Source of the DNA: an uncultured Acidobacteriota bacterium
GTDB lineage: Bacteria; Acidobacteriota; Blastocatellia; RBC074
DNA: 35,777 bases
Assembly: GCA_902825875.1 (NCBI GenBank)
Contig: CADECP010000040.1
Location: forward strand, 1-35,777
Reading direction: 5' to 3'
The translations under genes were made by a program, and so were the position numbers. Below, in pieces: positions 1-9,811 of the stretch (the first letter of the stretch is position 1; each line of letters starts with the position of its first letter). The notes beneath the pieces were generated by a model. The model saw nothing but the letters and a program-made list of their open reading frames with translations. It did not search any database and had not been told where the DNA came from.

Positions 1-5
1 TCAAC

Positions 6-21
6 CGTCCCTACCGGGACG
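6..21. repeat. Short hairpin downstream of carB
   Basis: CGTCCC and GGGACG form a 6-bp stem around a TACC loop, 65 bases past the carB stop codon. There is no clear U-tract on either strand, so it may be one of the small palindromic repeats of this genome rather than a terminator. Nothing else was recognised in bases 1-85. Confidence 0.35.
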
Positions 22-85
22 AAGAAACTGTCAAACGCTTTATTTGATCTGCCATTGCGTAACATCAGCTACTTCTAAAAAACCT

Positions 86-3000
86 TCACGCGTGGTGTTC
101 CTGCAAGCTGATGACGCTCAGCTTGCCGTCTTTTTTCATCGAGGCAATGGCGCTGGCGGCGGCGTTGGCTCCGGTCAGCGTGGTGAAGGTGACGACGTTG
201 TATTGCATCGCGGCTCGGCGGATGGCGCGTTCGTCGTAAAACGAAGCGCGTCCCAGCGGCGTGTTGACGATCAAATCAATCTCGTCGCTTTTGATTAGAT
301 CAACTACATTCGGACGGCCTTCGTTGACTTTGTAAACACGCTCGGCGGGAACGCCTGCGTCAGTCAAAAATCCAGCCGTGCCGCGCGTGGCTACGATTTT
401 GAATCCCAATTCATGAAGTCGTTTGGCGATGCGAACCGCGTTCTTTTTATCATTGTCGTTGACGCTGATGAACGCCGTTCCGGTCGTTGGCAATGTGGCG
501 TTCGCTCCCATCTGCGCTTTGGCAAAGGCCGCGCCGAAGCTGTCGCCGACGCCCATCACTTCACCGGTCGAACGCATTTCCGGCCCCAGCACAGGATCAA
601 CCCCAGGGAATTTCACGAACGGAAACACAGGCTCTTTGATGAAGAAACTGCTGACCGTCAATTCGTCGGGCAAATTGAATTCTGAAAGTTTGCGACCGGT
701 CATCACACGCGAAGCAATTTTGGCCAGCGGAACTCCGGTGGCTTTGCTGACAAACGGAACTGTGCGCGACGCGCGCGGGTTTACTTCCAGCACGTACACG
801 ATGTCGTCTTTGATGGCGAATTGAATGTTCATCAATCCGCGCACATCCAAGGCCTGAGCCAGTTGGCGCGTGTACCGGCGCATGGTGTCCAGATGTTCGG
901 GTTTGACCATGTACGGCGGCAACACGCACGAAGAATCGCCGGAGTGAATGCCGGCTTCTTCGATGTGTTCCTGAATTCCGGCAATGACCGTGCGTTCGCC
1001 ATCAGACAGCGCGTCCACGTCCACTTCAAAAGCGTCTTCTAAAAACCGATCAATCAGAATCGGTTTTTCCGGCGAAGCTTCGACGGCGTTTTTCATGTAA
1101 GTGTCCAAACTGGCTTCGTCGTAAACGACCATCATCGCGCGTCCGCCCAACACGTAACTCGGACGAACTAGAATCGGATACCCTATGCTTGCTGCAACGC
1201 GCTTGGCTTCTTCGACGGTGACGGCGGTTCCGTTGACCGGTTGCGGAATGTTCAAATCGGCAATCAGTTTGCCGAATCGTTTGCGGTCTTCGGCCAGGTC
1301 AATGGATTCCGGCGAAGTGCCGATGATCGGAACTCCGGCGTTGTGCAATCGCATCGCCAGATTCAGCGGAGTCTGGCCGCCGAATTGGACAATCACGCCT
1401 TCCGGTTTTTCCAGTTCGACGATGTGCATCACGTCTTCAAAGGTCAGCGGTTCGAAGTACAAACGATCGGATGTGTCGTAATCGGTCGAAACGGTTTCCG
1501 GGTTGCAATTGACCATGATCGTTTCGTAACCGTCTTCTTTCAGCGCGAAGGCCGCGTGGCAACAGCAATAATCGAATTCGATTCCCTGTCCGATGCGATT
1601 CGGGCCGGAACCCAGAATCATGATTTTGCGACGGTCAGTCGGCGCGGCCTCACATTCGGTTTCATAAGTCGAATACAGATACGGCGTGTGCGATTCGAAT
1701 TCGGCTCCGCAAGTGTCCACTCGTTTGTAGACGGGGCGAACGCCTGCGGCCAAACGTTTGGCGCGAAACTGATCCTCCGTCACTTTCAGCAAATCGGCGA
1801 TGCGCGCATCGGAAAAACCCATTCGTTTGGCGCGACGGATTTTATCGGCGGAAAGCGATTCCAGGTCTTCTTCCTTGATCTCTTCCTGAAGCTCGACAAT
1901 CTGTTTGAGCTGATTCAGAAACCACGGATCCACGTTTGTCAGCTCGTATAGCTCTTCAACCGTCCAGCCGCGTTCGAATGCCGCGTGCAGGTAATGAATC
2001 CGCTCGGAATTCGGAATGATGAGTTTACGGCGCAGGGTTTCGTCGTCCACATAACCGACGTAAGGCGAATTGCGTCGTTCCAAACTGCGAACGCCTTTCA
2101 GGAAAGCTTCCTTGAATGTGCGACCGATGGACATGGCTTCGCCGACGGATTTCATCTGCGTGCCCAGCAAGTCTTCCACGCCAGGGAATTTTTCAAATGC
2201 CCACTTCGGAATTTTGACGACGACGTAATCAATCGTCGGTTCAAACGACGCCGGAGTTTTTTTGGTGATGTCGTTTGGAATTTCGTCCAACGTGTAACCG
2301 ATGGCCAGCTTGGCGGCGATTTTGGCAATCGGGAATCCTGTGGCTTTTGAAGCCAGCGCCGATGAACGCGACACGCGCGGATTCATTTCGATGATTCGCA
2401 AACTGCCGTCGCGCGGATTAACGGCAAACTGAATGTTCGATCCGCCGGTTTCGACGCCGACTTTGCGAATGATTTTGATCGCAGCGTCGCGCATCATCTG
2501 GTATTCGCGGTCGGTCAAGGTTTGCGCCGGAGCCACAGTGATCGAATCGCCGGTGTGAACTCCCATCGCGTCGAAGTTTTCAATCGAACAGATGATGACG
2601 ACGTTGTCGGCCAGATCGCGCATCACTTCCAGTTCGTATTCTTTCCAACCGATGATGGATTCTTCGACCAAGACTTCGCTGATGGGGCTGGCAGTCAGGC
2701 CGCGTTCGACGATTTCTTCAAACTCTTCGTAGTTGTAGGCGATGCCTCCGCCCGTGCCGCCGAGCGTGAAACTTGGGCGCAGGATGATGGGAAAATCAAT
2801 TTCTTCAGCGGCAACTCTCGCCTCTTCCATGTTGTGGCAAAACCGCGCTTTCGGCATTTGCAATCCGATCTCGTCCATCGCCTGTTTGAACAGCAAACGA
2901 TCTTCACCGACTTTGATCGCGTCCAGTTTCGCGCCGATCAGTTCCACACCGTATTGCTTCAGCACACCGCTTTCGGCCAATTTGACGGTCAGGTTCAGGG

Positions 3001-3283
3001 CCGTTTGGCCGCCGACGGTTGGCAACAGAGCGTCAGGGCGTTCGCGTTCGATGATGGCGGTGGCGGCTTCGACCGTCAGCGGTTCGACGTAAGTGCGGTC
3101 GGCCAATTCCGGGTCGGTCATGATCGTTGCCGGATTGGAATTGACCAGCACGATTTCATAACCTTCCTGTTTCAAGGCGCGACAGGCTTGGGTTCCGGAA
3201 TAATCGAATTCGCAGGCCTGGCCGATGACAATCGGGCCAGAGCCGATAATCATAATTTTTTTGAGATCGGTTCGTTTAGGCAT
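86..3283 (-). CDS. carB: Carbamoyl-phosphate synthase large subunit
   Basis: This cytoplasmic enzyme makes carbamoyl phosphate from bicarbonate, ammonia supplied by the CarA glutaminase, and two ATP, feeding pyrimidine and arginine synthesis. The 1065 residues match the usual length (about 1070) and the full domain order is visible. The N-terminal carboxyphosphate half begins [19 protein letters not shown] and has the ATP-grasp loop [10 protein letters not shown] and the metal motif [12 protein letters not shown]. An oligomerisation segment follows around 400-550. The second half starts [17 protein letters not shown] and has [14 protein letters not shown]-terminal MGS-type allosteric domain begins near residue 935. 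The second-half motif [10 protein letters not shown] has a third Cys where Val is common. The ATG at 3281-3283 fits the family start but has no clear Shine-Dalgarno sequence. carA is not in the window. It lies 108 bases after the NrdD-like gene on the same strand, so it may share that transcript. Confidence 0.97.
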   Translation of the reverse strand: MPKRTDLKKIMIIGSGPIVIGQACEFDYSGTQACRALKQEGYEIVLVNSNPATIMTDPELADRTYVEPLTVEAATAIIERERPDALLPTVGGQTALNLTVKLAESGVLKQYGVELIGAKLDAIKVGEDRLLFKQAMDEIGLQMPKARFCHNMEEARVAAEEIDFPIILRPSFTLGGTGGGIAYNYEEFEEIVERGLTASPISEVLVEESIIGWKEYELEVMRDLADNVVIICSIENFDAMGVHTGDSITVAPAQTLTDREYQMMRDAAIKIIRKVGVETGGSNIQFAVNPRDGSLRIIEMNPRVSRSSALASKATGFPIAKIAAKLAIGYTLDEIPNDITKKTPASFEPTIDYVVVKIPKWAFEKFPGVEDLLGTQMKSVGEAMSIGRTFKEAFLKGVRSLERRNSPYVGYVDDETLRRKLIIPNSERIHYLHAAFERGWTVEELYELTNVDPWFLNQLKQIVELQEEIKEEDLESLSADKIRRAKRMGFSDARIADLLKVTEDQFRAKRLAAGVRPVYKRVDTCGAEFESHTPYLYSTYETECEAAPTDRRKIMILGSGPNRIGQGIEFDYCCCHAAFALKEDGYETIMVNCNPETVSTDYDTSDRLYFEPLTFEDVMHIVELEKPEGVIVQFGGQTPLNLAMRLHNAGVPIIGTSPESIDLAEDRKRFGKLIADLNIPQPVNGTAVTVEEAKRVAASIGYPILVRPSYVLGGRAMMVVYDEASLDTYMKNAVEASPEKPILIDRFLEDAFEVDVDALSDGERTVIAGIQEHIEEAGIHSGDSSCVLPPYMVKPEHLDTMRRYTRQLAQALDVRGLMNIQFAIKDDIVYVLEVNPRASRTVPFVSKATGVPLAKIASRVMTGRKLSEFNLPDELTVSSFFIKEPVFPFVKFPGVDPVLGPEMRSTGEVMGVGDSFGAAFAKAQMGANATLPTTGTAFISVNDNDKKNAVRIAKRLHELGFKIVATRGTAGFLTDAGVPAERVYKVNEGRPNVVDLIKSDEIDLIVNTPLGRASFYDERAIRRAAMQYNVVTFTTLTGANAAASAIASMKKDGKLSVISLQEHHA

Positions 3284-3391
3284 TTTTCAGTGCGCGGTGT
3301 TTGGATTGAGATTCGGAATTGAGGCAGGAAAAGTAACACACCCAGCCCGCTGAGCAAAAGCAGCGCACCGCTGGCATTAGACGAGTTGATT

Positions 3392-5551
3392 TCAGCGATT
3401 TCGCAAATTCAACTCGGCCAGTTTCCACTGCGGCCATTTGGAAACGAAGCTGTATCGGTTGGTGGCTTGCGCCAGACCTTCGACGCGGTTGGCTCCGCAC
3501 TGAGGGCATTCGGCGTGCAGTCCGCGCGAAACGGTTCGGCACACAGTGCAAACCGTGAATTCAGGTGAAAAGGCAATTGCGGAAACTTTGGTTTGGCTGA
3601 ATGCCTGGCGGACGAATTCGGCAAGTTCGGCGGGCTGTGGCAACGATTGGCCAAGATGAATGTTGCTGATGGAATTCCAGATCAGTTTGCCTTGTAGCGC
3701 GCCTTCGATGGCCAACTGGTTGATTGGATCGGCTGTCGAATTTGCCGGGAGCTTGGCGGAGTTGGTGTAAAACACCGTTTCGGTTTCTTCGTCGGAAGCG
3801 GGATCGGACGCGATGGTTCGGTTCAACGCCTGCCCGACTGGTTCGTCGCCAAATCGTCTGGCGTCCAACCTGGCCAAACGATTCGGCGCAATCAGGTCGT
3901 GCGATTCAGCCAGCACAAACCGGACTTTGTGTTTCGCCGACAACCGCACGGTTTCGGCGTTCAGATGTTCGATAACACTTGCCGCAAATTCCTGAGCCGC
4001 CGCAGAGTTTTCGATGGATTCGCCTGTGATGAATTGCGTCAGTTCGGCCAGCCCCACAGGACAAATGGCATGCGAAGTCCAACTGAGCGGCAGGAAGGGT
4101 TCTTTGTCAGGACGCATCGCCAACATCGCCAACGGACCGGCTTCGCCGCGCGCCAGCAGTTTTTCCAAAAAGACGCGCTTTTCCAGCGACGCCTGCGCCG
4201 CAAGTTCCAGCAAGCCGCTGAGCAATTCATGTACTTTCGATTCGCTGTGTTCGGCTCCGTCTATTTGATAACCGATGCGTGGCAAGTTGATGGCGACCGA
4301 TGAAAAAATTGCCGCGCGCCATTGCCAGCTTTCAGAGCTGGCAGATGTGGCAGGAGTGGCAGATGTGGCAGAAATGGCAGCGGCGGTGCTTCCCGCGCGT
4401 TGCAGCTTTTCGCCGCTGACGCCAAACCGCGATGAAAATGCCGAAGCCGCTTCGTTGCCATTGCGCCGGTCAAATGCCAGCACCACGCCGCCGCGTTCCG
4501 AAGCCGCTCGGCAAACCAATTCCAAAAAGTTTTGGTTGGCTTCGTTTTCAAAAAACGAATCAGTCAAATGCAACACCGGGCGCGAACCGATAAACGGCAA
4601 GCCTTGTCCGTCGCCTTCCAGATAAACTTCAAAAATCGCTTTCAAAAATTCGCGTGCGGTTTCGCTTGCCGCGCCGTAACTGGTCGTGAATTTTTCGCCG
4701 CCTGCGCCAACCACAGACAGTTCGCGCAAATACGCCGGAGCGTCCCAGTCCAGATGTAAATCGCAACGAACCGGCTGGCCTCCGCGCGCGACGACCGGAG
4801 CGGACAATTCAAACAACAACCCTTGAGCAAGCTGTTTGATCTCGCGCTGGCTCAACCCGGTCAGCATCGGCGCAAACGCGAAATTGACCGAATCCCACGC
4901 CAGCGCATCGCTGAAATAGCCCTGCAACGAAGCGGTGTAAGTCACCAGATGCGAAGCCAAAACTTCGGCACGTTTGGCCGGACGCGAACCGACCAAACCG
5001 CCGGGCAAGCGAATGCCCAGCCGTTTGATGAAATCAATCGAACCGATCATCGCCGTTGGCCGATCAATTTCGCCCAAATCTTCCAAATATAAATCGCCCG
5101 ACAAGTGAGCATTGGCAACGGCGTCGGAAAACACCGTCAGGATGGCGTATTCGCGTTTGATGGCTTCGGCCAGCGCCAAACTGGTTCCTTCAGGGCCGTG
5201 CAATCGCGTGGTGTCGTTGACGCCGGTCTGGATCATGCGATCCACGTCGAACAGCGGCACGCCCAGACGCGAATGTTTGCGGTATTCGACGACCAGTCCG
5301 TATTCCAGCAATCGCGCATCCACCAATCCGCGAATCAACGGAGCGGTCAGCGCCCGAATGCCGGAACGTTCGATTTGATCTTGGACTTCCTGGCTGATTT
5401 GCGCGGCCAGTTCCGGCGATAAACCGGTTTCCAGCACCAACGCATCGGTGATTCGTTGAGGATCGAATCGAACGACACTTTCGTCCGATTGGCGGACTAA
5501 CAACTCGGCTTCAGTTTGCGAAATGCTTTCTTTGTCTTGAACGCTACTCAT
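3392..5551 (-). CDS. ATP-cone/NrdD-like protein lacking the glycyl-radical motif
   Basis: This is a homologue of class III (anaerobic) ribonucleotide reductase. Residue numbers here count from the upstream TTG. An ATP-cone spans about 24-115. The NrdD body follows, with HLSGDLYLEDL, LAPML-like text, ARGGQPVRCDLHLDWDAPAYL-type substrate-loop sequence (GGQ retained), INLPRIGY, a degenerate PAES-like segment before NRLARLDARRFG, and a C-terminal zinc ribbon CTVC (676-679) and CPQC (690-693). In NrdD the ribbon is followed by R-V-(S/T/C)-G-Y carrying the radical glycine. Here the aligned segment reads NRYSFVSKWPQW, with no glycine. No NrdG activase gene is adjacent. A low-complexity Ala/Ser/Thr linker is encoded by 9-bp repeats. 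The ATG at 5551 is chosen. A TTG at 5575 overlapping the thiD stop (TTGA) would add eight residues. Homology is clear, but activity as a reductase is doubtful. Confidence 0.8.
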   Translation of the reverse strand: MSSVQDKESISQTEAELLVRQSDESVVRFDPQRITDALVLETGLSPELAAQISQEVQDQIERSGIRALTAPLIRGLVDARLLEYGLVVEYRKHSRLGVPLFDVDRMIQTGVNDTTRLHGPEGTSLALAEAIKREYAILTVFSDAVANAHLSGDLYLEDLGEIDRPTAMIGSIDFIKRLGIRLPGGLVGSRPAKRAEVLASHLVTYTASLQGYFSDALAWDSVNFAFAPMLTGLSQREIKQLAQGLLFELSAPVVARGGQPVRCDLHLDWDAPAYLRELSVVGAGGEKFTTSYGAASETAREFLKAIFEVYLEGDGQGLPFIGSRPVLHLTDSFFENEANQNFLELVCRAASERGGVVLAFDRRNGNEAASAFSSRFGVSGEKLQRAGSTAAAISATSATPATSASSESWQWRAAIFSSVAINLPRIGYQIDGAEHSESKVHELLSGLLELAAQASLEKRVFLEKLLARGEAGPLAMLAMRPDKEPFLPLSWTSHAICPVGLAELTQFITGESIENSAAAQEFAASVIEHLNAETVRLSAKHKVRFVLAESHDLIAPNRLARLDARRFGDEPVGQALNRTIASDPASDEETETVFYTNSAKLPANSTADPINQLAIEGALQGKLIWNSISNIHLGQSLPQPAELAEFVRQAFSQTKVSAIAFSPEFTVCTVCRTVSRGLHAECPQCGANRVEGLAQATNRYSFVSKWPQWKLAELNLRNR
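4339..4383. repeat. Five tandem 9-bp units inside the NrdD-like gene
   Basis: Five consecutive 9-mers start with TGGCAG: TGGCAGATG, TGGCAGGAG, TGGCAGATG, TGGCAGAAA and TGGCAGCGG. On the minus strand they encode an Ala/Ser/Thr linker (SATSATPATSAS). Nine is a multiple of three, so copy changes keep the frame. Confidence 0.85.
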
Positions 5552-5571
5552 AAAACTGGGGAAGTAACTGC

Positions 5572-6402
5572 TCAACCTATAATTTCAAAACCACCAACAA
5601 GATGGTTCAGTGGCCCTGCTCCGTGTCCCAAATTCGGAGCCGATAACAGCGCCGATTCCAGATAACCTTTGGCTTTTGTGATGGCTTCCGCGATTTCGCA
5701 ACCGCCAGCCAGCAATGCAGCAATCGCCGACGACAACGTGCAACCAGTTCCGTGTGTGTTTCGCGTGTCGATTTTCGCAGAACGAAAGATTTGAAACTGT
5801 TCGCCATCAAACAAAACATCCGTAGCTTCGTTGGGCAAATGGCCGCCTTTTACCAAAACGCTTCGATTGCGGATTGCGGATTGCGGATTGCGAATTTTCG
5901 GTTGCGCGAGTTCGTAAATCCGCTCCGCTGCGTGTTTCATTCCGTCCAGGTCTTTCACCTCAACACCGGTCAACCGTTCAGCTTCGGCCATGTTGGGCGT
6001 GATGACGTTGGCCAGCGGCAGCAATCGTTCGATCAAAAACTTCATCGCAACTTTATCAATCAGGTCGTAACCGCTGGTGGAGCGAATCACAGGATCAACC
6101 ACTACGTTGGGCAAACGATGTTGTTCGATCATTTCCGCCGTCACCGCAATGGTTTCGCGCGTCGGCAACATACCGGTTTTGACCGCCGCAATCTGAAAAT
6201 CGTTGACCACCGGTTCGATCTGCGCGCGCAAAGTGTCCGCCGATTGATGAACCGCGCCGTAAACGGCAACGGTGTTTTGCGAAGTCAGCGAAGTAATGGC
6301 CGCCGTTCCAAAACAGCCAAACGCGGAAAAGGTTTTGATGTCGGCCAACACTCCGGCTCCGCCAGAGGGGTCAAAACCGGCAATGGATAAAACTACACGC
6401 AT
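5572..6402 (-). CDS. thiD: Hydroxymethylpyrimidine/phosphomethylpyrimidine kinase
   Basis: ThiD phosphorylates HMP and then HMP-P to HMP-PP, the pyrimidine precursor of thiamine, in the cytoplasm. The ribokinase-like fold is shown by the N-terminal SIAGFDPSGGAGVLADIKTF, the KTGML and VVDPVIRSTSGY strands, and the C-terminal anion hole/ATP motif NTHGTGCTLSSAIAALLA. The ATG at 6402 (MRVVLSIAG) places the first strand as in other ThiD proteins. A TTG ten codons upstream is less likely. The length of about 276 residues is normal. An unusual insert, KIRNPQSAIRNRS, encoded by a 4x7-bp tandem repeat, sits before VLVKGGH. No other thiamine genes or TPP riboswitch were seen nearby. The stop codon overlaps a possible TTG start of the NrdD-like gene. 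Confidence 0.95.
   Translation of the reverse strand: MRVVLSIAGFDPSGGAGVLADIKTFSAFGCFGTAAITSLTSQNTVAVYGAVHQSADTLRAQIEPVVNDFQIAAVKTGMLPTRETIAVTAEMIEQHRLPNVVVDPVIRSTSGYDLIDKVAMKFLIERLLPLANVITPNMAEAERLTGVEVKDLDGMKHAAERIYELAQPKIRNPQSAIRNRSVLVKGGHLPNEATDVLFDGEQFQIFRSAKIDTRNTHGTGCTLSSAIAALLAGGCEIAEAITKAKGYLESALLSAPNLGHGAGPLNHLVGGFEIIG
5865..5892. repeat. 4x7-bp tandem repeat inside thiD
   Basis: GATTGCG occurs four times exactly in tandem, followed by a degenerate AATT-TTCGGTTGCG stretch. It is translated on the minus strand as part of an IRNPQSAIRN-type peptide. Seven is not a multiple of three, so gain or loss of one unit would shift the thiD frame. Confidence 0.9.
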
Positions 6403-6550
6403 GGGACATTCGATCACAGGAGCAACGGTCAATCGCGGATACTTTATCTGGTAGGTTCGGGGACGGATATTAACACTATGTTGGGCAGCGGCAAAAGATG
6501 GATTTTGAAAGCTGAGATTGAACAGATTGGTTGAGTGACCAGAACAATCG

Positions 6551-6590
6551 GTCAGTTGGTTTCAACCACACAGGATCGAAACCAACTGAC
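6551..6590 (-). terminator. Hairpin after the M24 peptidase gene
   Basis: GTCAGTTGGTTTC and GAAACCAACTGAC form a perfect 13-bp stem with a 14-base loop, 13 bases past the M24 stop codon (minus strand). The following bases (CGATTGTTCTGG) are only weakly U-rich, so it may be an attenuator or an mRNA 3'-end stabiliser rather than a strong intrinsic terminator. Confidence 0.5.
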
Positions 6591-6602
6591 TGGATGAAAT
6601 TG

Positions 6603-8078
6603 TCATGGCTTTAATGGTTCGCCGTCGCGAGGATATTTCTGCAACATCCCGATTTCCTTCATCATTTTCTCTATCTGATCCATGTCCATCGGCACAAAAT
6701 CCGAAACGATTTCTTTGCCGGTGACGGTGATGATGATTAGGTCTTCCAATCGGACATAGATTTTCTCTTCAGGGATGGTCAACGCCGGTTCGATGGTGAA
6801 AACCATTCCGGCGCGCAACACTCCGTCGCGCGGGCCGACATCGTGCGTAGCCATGCCGACCCAATGCCCCAATGTCGCGTTCGGATTTTTTGCGGATGAT
6901 TGGTAACGAGCGACAAAGGCTTTTGCCCCGGCTTCATAAGTCGGTTTGGAAAACTTAGTCGTTGCCAGCAACTGTTCCATTTCTTTGACGGCATCCTGTA
7001 TCACGGTTTGAGCAGTGACATTTGGTCGGATGTGTTTCAGCACTGATTTGTAACAGCCCAGATAAAAGCCATACAACTCGCGCTGCCACGCATTGAATTT
7101 GCCGTTGACCGGCATCATTCGCGTCACGTCGCTCATGTAATAACCAACGTCCGGCGCGAAATCCATCAGCAGAAAATCGCCATCCAGCATTTGTCGTTTG
7201 CCAGCGTTGTAGTGTGGATAAAAAGCGTTCGATGCGCTGGCGATCAGCGAGTAATACGCTTCGCCCTGAGCGCCGTTGCGGTAATAGACGTACTTGGCCA
7301 TGGCATCGAGTTCGTGTTCGTAAATGCCGGGTTCGGTCGAACGCATGGCTTCGATCAATGCCAGTCCCGACAACCGCGTTGCTTTTTTGATGAGCGCAAG
7401 TTCGCGCGGCGATTTTATCAACCTCAGCCGGTCGAGCGTCGGAGACAAATCCCGAACCTCGAATTGCGGAAAGCGCCCGCGCAGGCTTTGAATCAAAGCG
7501 CCTTCGCGCGACGGGCGACCATCAAATGGATCAGCGGCGTAATCGCCGATGACGCGCACAGCCAGATCGCGGCTCATCGCAAAGCCTTCGGCGGGACTAA
7601 ACGGCGTGAAGATCGTTCGTCCGTGCGAACGCGCCGAACGTGATAAGTGCTCGACCAGCAAATCTGTTCCGAAGACGGCATCCACGCCGCTCAGCTTTTT
7701 CACTTCTGTTGCATCTTCGGCAGAAAGCAATTTGCCTTCACCACGTTCGCGCGCTTCGTTGCGATGCGGCAGAAACAGCGTAGTCGTTTTCGACGCTCCG
7801 TCCAACAACAGGTATGCGTGAGGAACTTCGATGCCGCAGAGGTAATAAAACTCGTTCGATTGCCGAAACCGCGTGTATCCCACCGGACTGGGCGCTCCTT
7901 GCAACAACGCCTGCCCGTTTTCGCCTATGGCTTTGAACACTTCGGCTCGACGAGCGGCAAACTCTTCTGGCGGAAAGTCTGTGGTGAACAGCGAAAAGCC
8001 TTCCTGAGCAAATGCCGACGCGCAGATCAATATCATCGGTGACAACACGAATCTGAGTTTTTGGAGATGACAAGACAT
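6603..8078 (-). CDS. Secreted M24B peptidase (Xaa-Pro aminopeptidase-like)
   Basis: This dinuclear-metal 'pita-bread' peptidase is expected to release N-terminal residues before proline, outside the cytoplasm. The start ATG at 8078 follows a strong AGGAGG with good spacing. Upstream in-frame codons run back into lnt and were rejected. The 491-residue product has a signal peptide ending near ICASAFAQ. An aminopeptidase P N-domain follows, and then the catalytic domain with metal ligands Asp306 (LLMDFAPD), Asp317 (YMSDVTR), His405 (GHWVGMATHDVG), Glu430 (FTIEPALT) and Glu445 (VRLEDL), all present. It lies 25 bases after lnt and is probably co-transcribed with it. A second, divergent M24 enzyme is at 26956-28620. 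Confidence 0.92.
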   Translation of the reverse strand: MSCHLQKLRFVLSPMILICASAFAQEGFSLFTTDFPPEEFAARRAEVFKAIGENGQALLQGAPSPVGYTRFRQSNEFYYLCGIEVPHAYLLLDGASKTTTLFLPHRNEARERGEGKLLSAEDATEVKKLSGVDAVFGTDLLVEHLSRSARSHGRTIFTPFSPAEGFAMSRDLAVRVIGDYAADPFDGRPSREGALIQSLRGRFPQFEVRDLSPTLDRLRLIKSPRELALIKKATRLSGLALIEAMRSTEPGIYEHELDAMAKYVYYRNGAQGEAYYSLIASASNAFYPHYNAGKRQMLDGDFLLMDFAPDVGYYMSDVTRMMPVNGKFNAWQRELYGFYLGCYKSVLKHIRPNVTAQTVIQDAVKEMEQLLATTKFSKPTYEAGAKAFVARYQSSAKNPNATLGHWVGMATHDVGPRDGVLRAGMVFTIEPALTIPEEKIYVRLEDLIIITVTGKEIVSDFVPMDMDQIEKMMKEIGMLQKYPRDGEPLKP

Positions 8079-8103
8079 GACAGCCTCCTGTGGTTGTGGG
8101 TTC

Positions 8104-9804
8104 TTATTTCGTTTTTGTAGATGGTTGGTTGTTGCGTTTGAAAAATAACGCCGCCGCAATCGTTAGCAAGGTGATGACAGCGCAACCAATTGCAAACCAA
8201 TCGCCGCGTTGTGAGTAGGTCGTCGGGTTGCGGCGTAATTGCGCGCGCCAGGTTTGCGTTCCAGCTTGAAACGACGGCAGCGGGTCAACAACCTGTCCGT
8301 TGGCTCTGATCAATGCGCTGATGCCGGAATTTGTCACTCGAACCAGGTCGCGGTCATTTTCGATGGCTCGCATTCGCGCGTGAGCCAGATGCTGGCGCGC
8401 TCCGGCGGTGTTGCCGAACCAGGCGTCGTTGGAAACGTTGACCAGCAAAGTCGCTCCGTTTTTGACAAAGCCGCGCACCAAATCGGGATACGCGGCCTCG
8501 TAACAGATGAACGCTCCGACGCGCGCGAAGTTGGTCGTGCGTTCAATGGCGGCAGTCGGAACCGAATCGTCGCCGCTGATAATGCCTTCGCGTTCGGTGG
8601 CCAGTCGCAACGTGTTGACCACTGGCTCGGTTCCCGGCGTGAATCCACCCACGCCAGAGGTCGCAAAAGTTTCGACCACTTTGCCCAGCACCGATTTGAA
8701 CGGAACGTATTCGCCAAACGGAACCAGACGAATTTTGTCGTACCGCTTCATTGGCTTTGCCGGCGGCAGGTTTGGCATCACGACGGATTGATTGCCGGTT
8801 GGATTGTCCGGTCGAATGACGTGAATGCTGTTGTGATACCGCCAATCGTCGCGCGTGACGGTGTTGATGATGAAATGGCTGCCGGTTTCCGCCGCCAATC
8901 CGTCCAGCCGTTCGCGGACTGCCGAATCGTTTTCGTAAAACAAGGCCAGCGGAGATTCCGCCCAAACGACAATGTCGGCAATTTTGTCTGGTGTGCGTTC
9001 GATTGCTTCTTTGGTCAGGCGAATGTTGTTTTCCAGATCGCGGGTTGAAGCGTCAGGTGATTGATCGGCATCGGGCGGCAAGTTTGGCTGAACACCTACG
9101 ACTGAAACCGAAGCGAAGCTTTGCGCGGCGGGTTGCTGATTCAACATCGGCAAAGCCATCGTGACGCCTGCAAATACGGTGAGCGTTGCAGCGGCGCGCC
9201 CAACTCCCGGCGCTTTGAATTTCAGCAACAACACCAACAACGCGCTGACCGAAACGATTTCGGCGCTTAGCAGATATGCGCCTCCGTATTGCGCCAGCCG
9301 CGCGATCAAAAAGTGATTGACCTGAGTAACTCCCAGCGCATTCCAGGTGACGCCGGTAATGAACGGGCGCACCCATTCGGTCGCCACCCAGACAACCGGC
9401 GCAAATGCCACAGCAGCCCAGCCGTATGCGCCAAACCGTTTGACCAGAAACGCCATCACGACGGCAAACATCGCCGGAAACAACGCCAGCACCGATGCGA
9501 ACAAAAACGCCACTGCATAAGCGATGAATGTCGCTACGCCGCCGAAATACACCATCGAATGCGCGATCCAGTTTTCGGCAAAAAACGTGAACAACACTCC
9601 AGTCAACCAGCCCAGAGCGGCGGCTCGGCGCGGCGAAACTCCCTCTGCCAGCACAGACAGCAACGGAGCCAGCGCAATCCAGGCCAGATAATCCAATTCA
9701 AAATTCGGAAACGAAAGCAGCAGTAACACAGCCGTCAATGTGGCCATTGCCGAATGACGCAATAAACTGTCTGGCGTGAAGGAAAGCAGATTGGGGCGAG
9801 TCAT
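8104..9804 (-). CDS. lnt: Apolipoprotein N-acyltransferase
   Basis: Lnt transfers the third acyl chain from a phospholipid to the N-terminal cysteine of lipoproteins, in the inner membrane of diderm bacteria. The ATG at 9804 gives 566 residues. About seven hydrophobic segments lie before residue 225. A periplasmic nitrilase domain follows and the protein ends in one more helix (AIGCAVITLLTIAAALFF). The nitrilase triad is visible as Glu283 (WAESPLALF), Lys357 (RYDKIRLVPFGEY) and Cys434 (AFICYEAAYPD). The ribosome-binding sequence AAAGGAAAG is formed by the last codons of the SPOR gene, and only seven bases separate the two genes, so translation is probably coupled. Confidence 0.96.
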   Translation of the reverse strand: MTRPNLLSFTPDSLLRHSAMATLTAVLLLLSFPNFELDYLAWIALAPLLSVLAEGVSPRRAAALGWLTGVLFTFFAENWIAHSMVYFGGVATFIAYAVAFLFASVLALFPAMFAVVMAFLVKRFGAYGWAAVAFAPVVWVATEWVRPFITGVTWNALGVTQVNHFLIARLAQYGGAYLLSAEIVSVSALLVLLLKFKAPGVGRAAATLTVFAGVTMALPMLNQQPAAQSFASVSVVGVQPNLPPDADQSPDASTRDLENNIRLTKEAIERTPDKIADIVVWAESPLALFYENDSAVRERLDGLAAETGSHFIINTVTRDDWRYHNSIHVIRPDNPTGNQSVVMPNLPPAKPMKRYDKIRLVPFGEYVPFKSVLGKVVETFATSGVGGFTPGTEPVVNTLRLATEREGIISGDDSVPTAAIERTTNFARVGAFICYEAAYPDLVRGFVKNGATLLVNVSNDAWFGNTAGARQHLAHARMRAIENDRDLVRVTNSGISALIRANGQVVDPLPSFQAGTQTWRAQLRRNPTTYSQRGDWFAIGCAVITLLTIAAALFFKRNNQPSTKTK

Positions 9805-9811
9805 TATCGGT

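Noticed and set aside
2522..3322. Long plus-strand frame (266 codons) opposite carB
   Set aside because: It mirrors the codon bias of carB, has no recognisable domain and no ribosome-binding site. Similar antisense frames occur opposite most genes here.
5865..5892. Possible CRISPR-like repeat
   Set aside because: The units are 7 bp, directly adjacent without spacers and inside thiD. No cas genes are present.
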